64,000 nucleotides of DNA from Phorcus lineatus (Eukaryota; Mollusca; Gastropoda; Trochida; Trochidae). The notes below the pieces were generated by a model that was not told the DNA's origin, did no database searches, and saw only the letters and a list, made by a program, of their open reading frames with translations. Positions 63,292 to 64,000 of the stretch are shown piece by piece (within the stretch, counting starts at the first letter, position 1; each line of letters begins with the position of its first letter). Where the stretch lies: the NCBI GenBank assembly GCA_921293015.1, contig OV121094.1, positions 8,360,764-8,424,763 of the forward strand. Direction: 5' to 3'. The position numbers and the translations under genes are program-made.

Positions 63292-63602
63292 AGGAAATAG
63301 GAAATTTATGGATTAACAACTTCTTTATTGCAAAGAGATGCATCTCTTTGCAATAAAGAAGTTGTGCATCTCTTCGCAATAAAGAAGTTGTTAATCCATA
63401 AATTTCCTATTTCCTTCATCATACCAACTTCTAAAATGCCAGCATCTCTTTGCAATAAAGAAGTTGTTAATCCATAAATTTCCTATTTCCTTCATCATAC
63501 CAACTTCTAAAATGCCAGCATCTCTTTGCAATAAAGAAGTTGTTAATCCATAAATTTCCTATTTCCTTCATCATACCAACTTCTAAAATGCCACTCAAAG
63601 AA
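63292..63602. mobile_element. Inverted-repeat insertion with 76-bp tandem tail, absent from copy A
   Basis: AGAATAGGTTA at 63281-63291 is repeated exactly at 63603-63613. The left end GGAAATAGGAAATTTATGGA, then AACTTCTTTATTGCAAAGAGA, is inverted at the right, followed by units starting at 63366, 63442 and 63518 (GCATCTCTTTGCAATAAAGA). Copy A has a single uninterrupted AGAATAAGTCAGTTTA at the matching place, so it preserves the empty site. Confidence 0.88.
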
Positions 63603-63939
63603 GAATAGGTTAGTTTAGGTGAATAGGATGGTCCTTTATCCCCCTGAGCTCAACATTCTCTGTATGCATTTTGTAAGTTATTGAAAATTTGGAGTTACAA
63701 TATGTTGCACATTCATCTATATATACATATTCATCTATACATTGAATTTGGTTGAATGGATTGTCAATCAGATTGAAATCAGATGAACATATCGTGCGCC
63801 TCTAACAGTTGTCCACTACCATAATGCGATACTAGTATAGCTTGTAAAACTGAAAGAAATGAAACGGAAATAAAACGAAATTATGTAAGCGGAATTCCAA
63901 CTGATTTTACTAATATTGATGTATAATTGATCTGACCCC

Positions 63940-63985
63940 ACTCCCCCCCCCCCCCCACCCCCCAAACCCCCCCCCCCCCCCCCTC
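63940..63985. repeat. Poly-C tract
   Basis: Nearly pure C over about 45 bases, where copy A has only CTGCCCCCTTT. It is a likely spot for assembly error. Confidence 0.9.
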
Positions 63986-64000
63986 CCCTCCTAAGAGAAT

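Larger units (their letters stand above)
59886..64000. repeat. Direct duplication, copy B (continues past window end)
   Basis: Parallel to copy A from ATTTAAATGATAACCTTTGA to the last bases (AAGAGAAT, which matches copy A at about 58370-58377). Differences include a longer satellite, about 115 extra bases near 62222-62337, a full MITE at 62455-62730, an insertion at 63292-63602 and an expanded poly-C tract near 63940-63985. Confidence 0.92.

Noticed and set aside
1..64000. CRISPR array, operon, phage or bacterial features
   Set aside because: Spliced genes, SINEs, LINE and MITEs show animal nuclear DNA; no regular direct repeats with unique spacers were seen.

Overview
The window is animal nuclear DNA, AT-rich and full of introns. 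I think it is molluscan. The reasons are the two tRNA-derived SINEs with a GCGTTAAAC plus CTCACTCAC-type tail, the dense load of small inverted-repeat elements, the short-unit satellites led by CCGT runs, and a CR1-like LINE carrying a 2A-like peptide. Genus cannot be read from the sequence. All exon borders below were read by eye from GT/AG sites, reading phase and similarity to known families.

Layout. (1) 143-9914, plus strand: the last 12 exons of the nuclear exosome exonuclease EXOSC10/Rrp6, from the Exo III motif through the HRDC domain to the basic C-terminal tail. Its introns hold a 145-bp satellite inside a repeat element and a SINE with perfect target duplications. (2) 9915-17334: intergenic, with a tandem duplication and a 675-bp inverted-repeat element. 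(3) 17510-34784, plus strand: an 18-exon mind-bomb-type E3 ubiquitin ligase, closest to MIB2 (MIB/HERC2, ZZ, MIB/HERC2, linker repeats, ankyrin array, RING). Its last exon is uncertain; 41519 and 46069 are both possible acceptors. (4) 34931-46000: an accessory-looking stretch with a long hairpin, several MITEs (one hAT-like with a perfect 8-bp target duplication), a broken Harbinger transposase exon, an orphan acidic exon, and a compact GC-richer gene with two open frames joined by an ATGA overlap (41601-42478). (5) 46069-50455: a probable terminal exon/3'UTR, then mostly AT-rich DNA with a Tc1-like fragment. (6) 50456-52730, minus strand: a 3'-truncated LINE with complete endonuclease, a frameshifted reverse transcriptase, and a 2A-like motif just after a hydrophobic N-terminus. 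(7) 54704-64000: a direct duplication of at least 3.7 kb whose two copies flank an intronless minus-strand gene for a secreted protein (58711-59697).

The two conserved genes do housekeeping work, nuclear RNA decay and ubiquitin signalling, and show no functional link. The observations most worth follow-up are the 2A-like LINE, the ATGA-coupled reading frames, the tandem duplication that predicts a second secreted-protein gene just past the window end, and the repeated decoy splice acceptors in one intron of each conserved gene.
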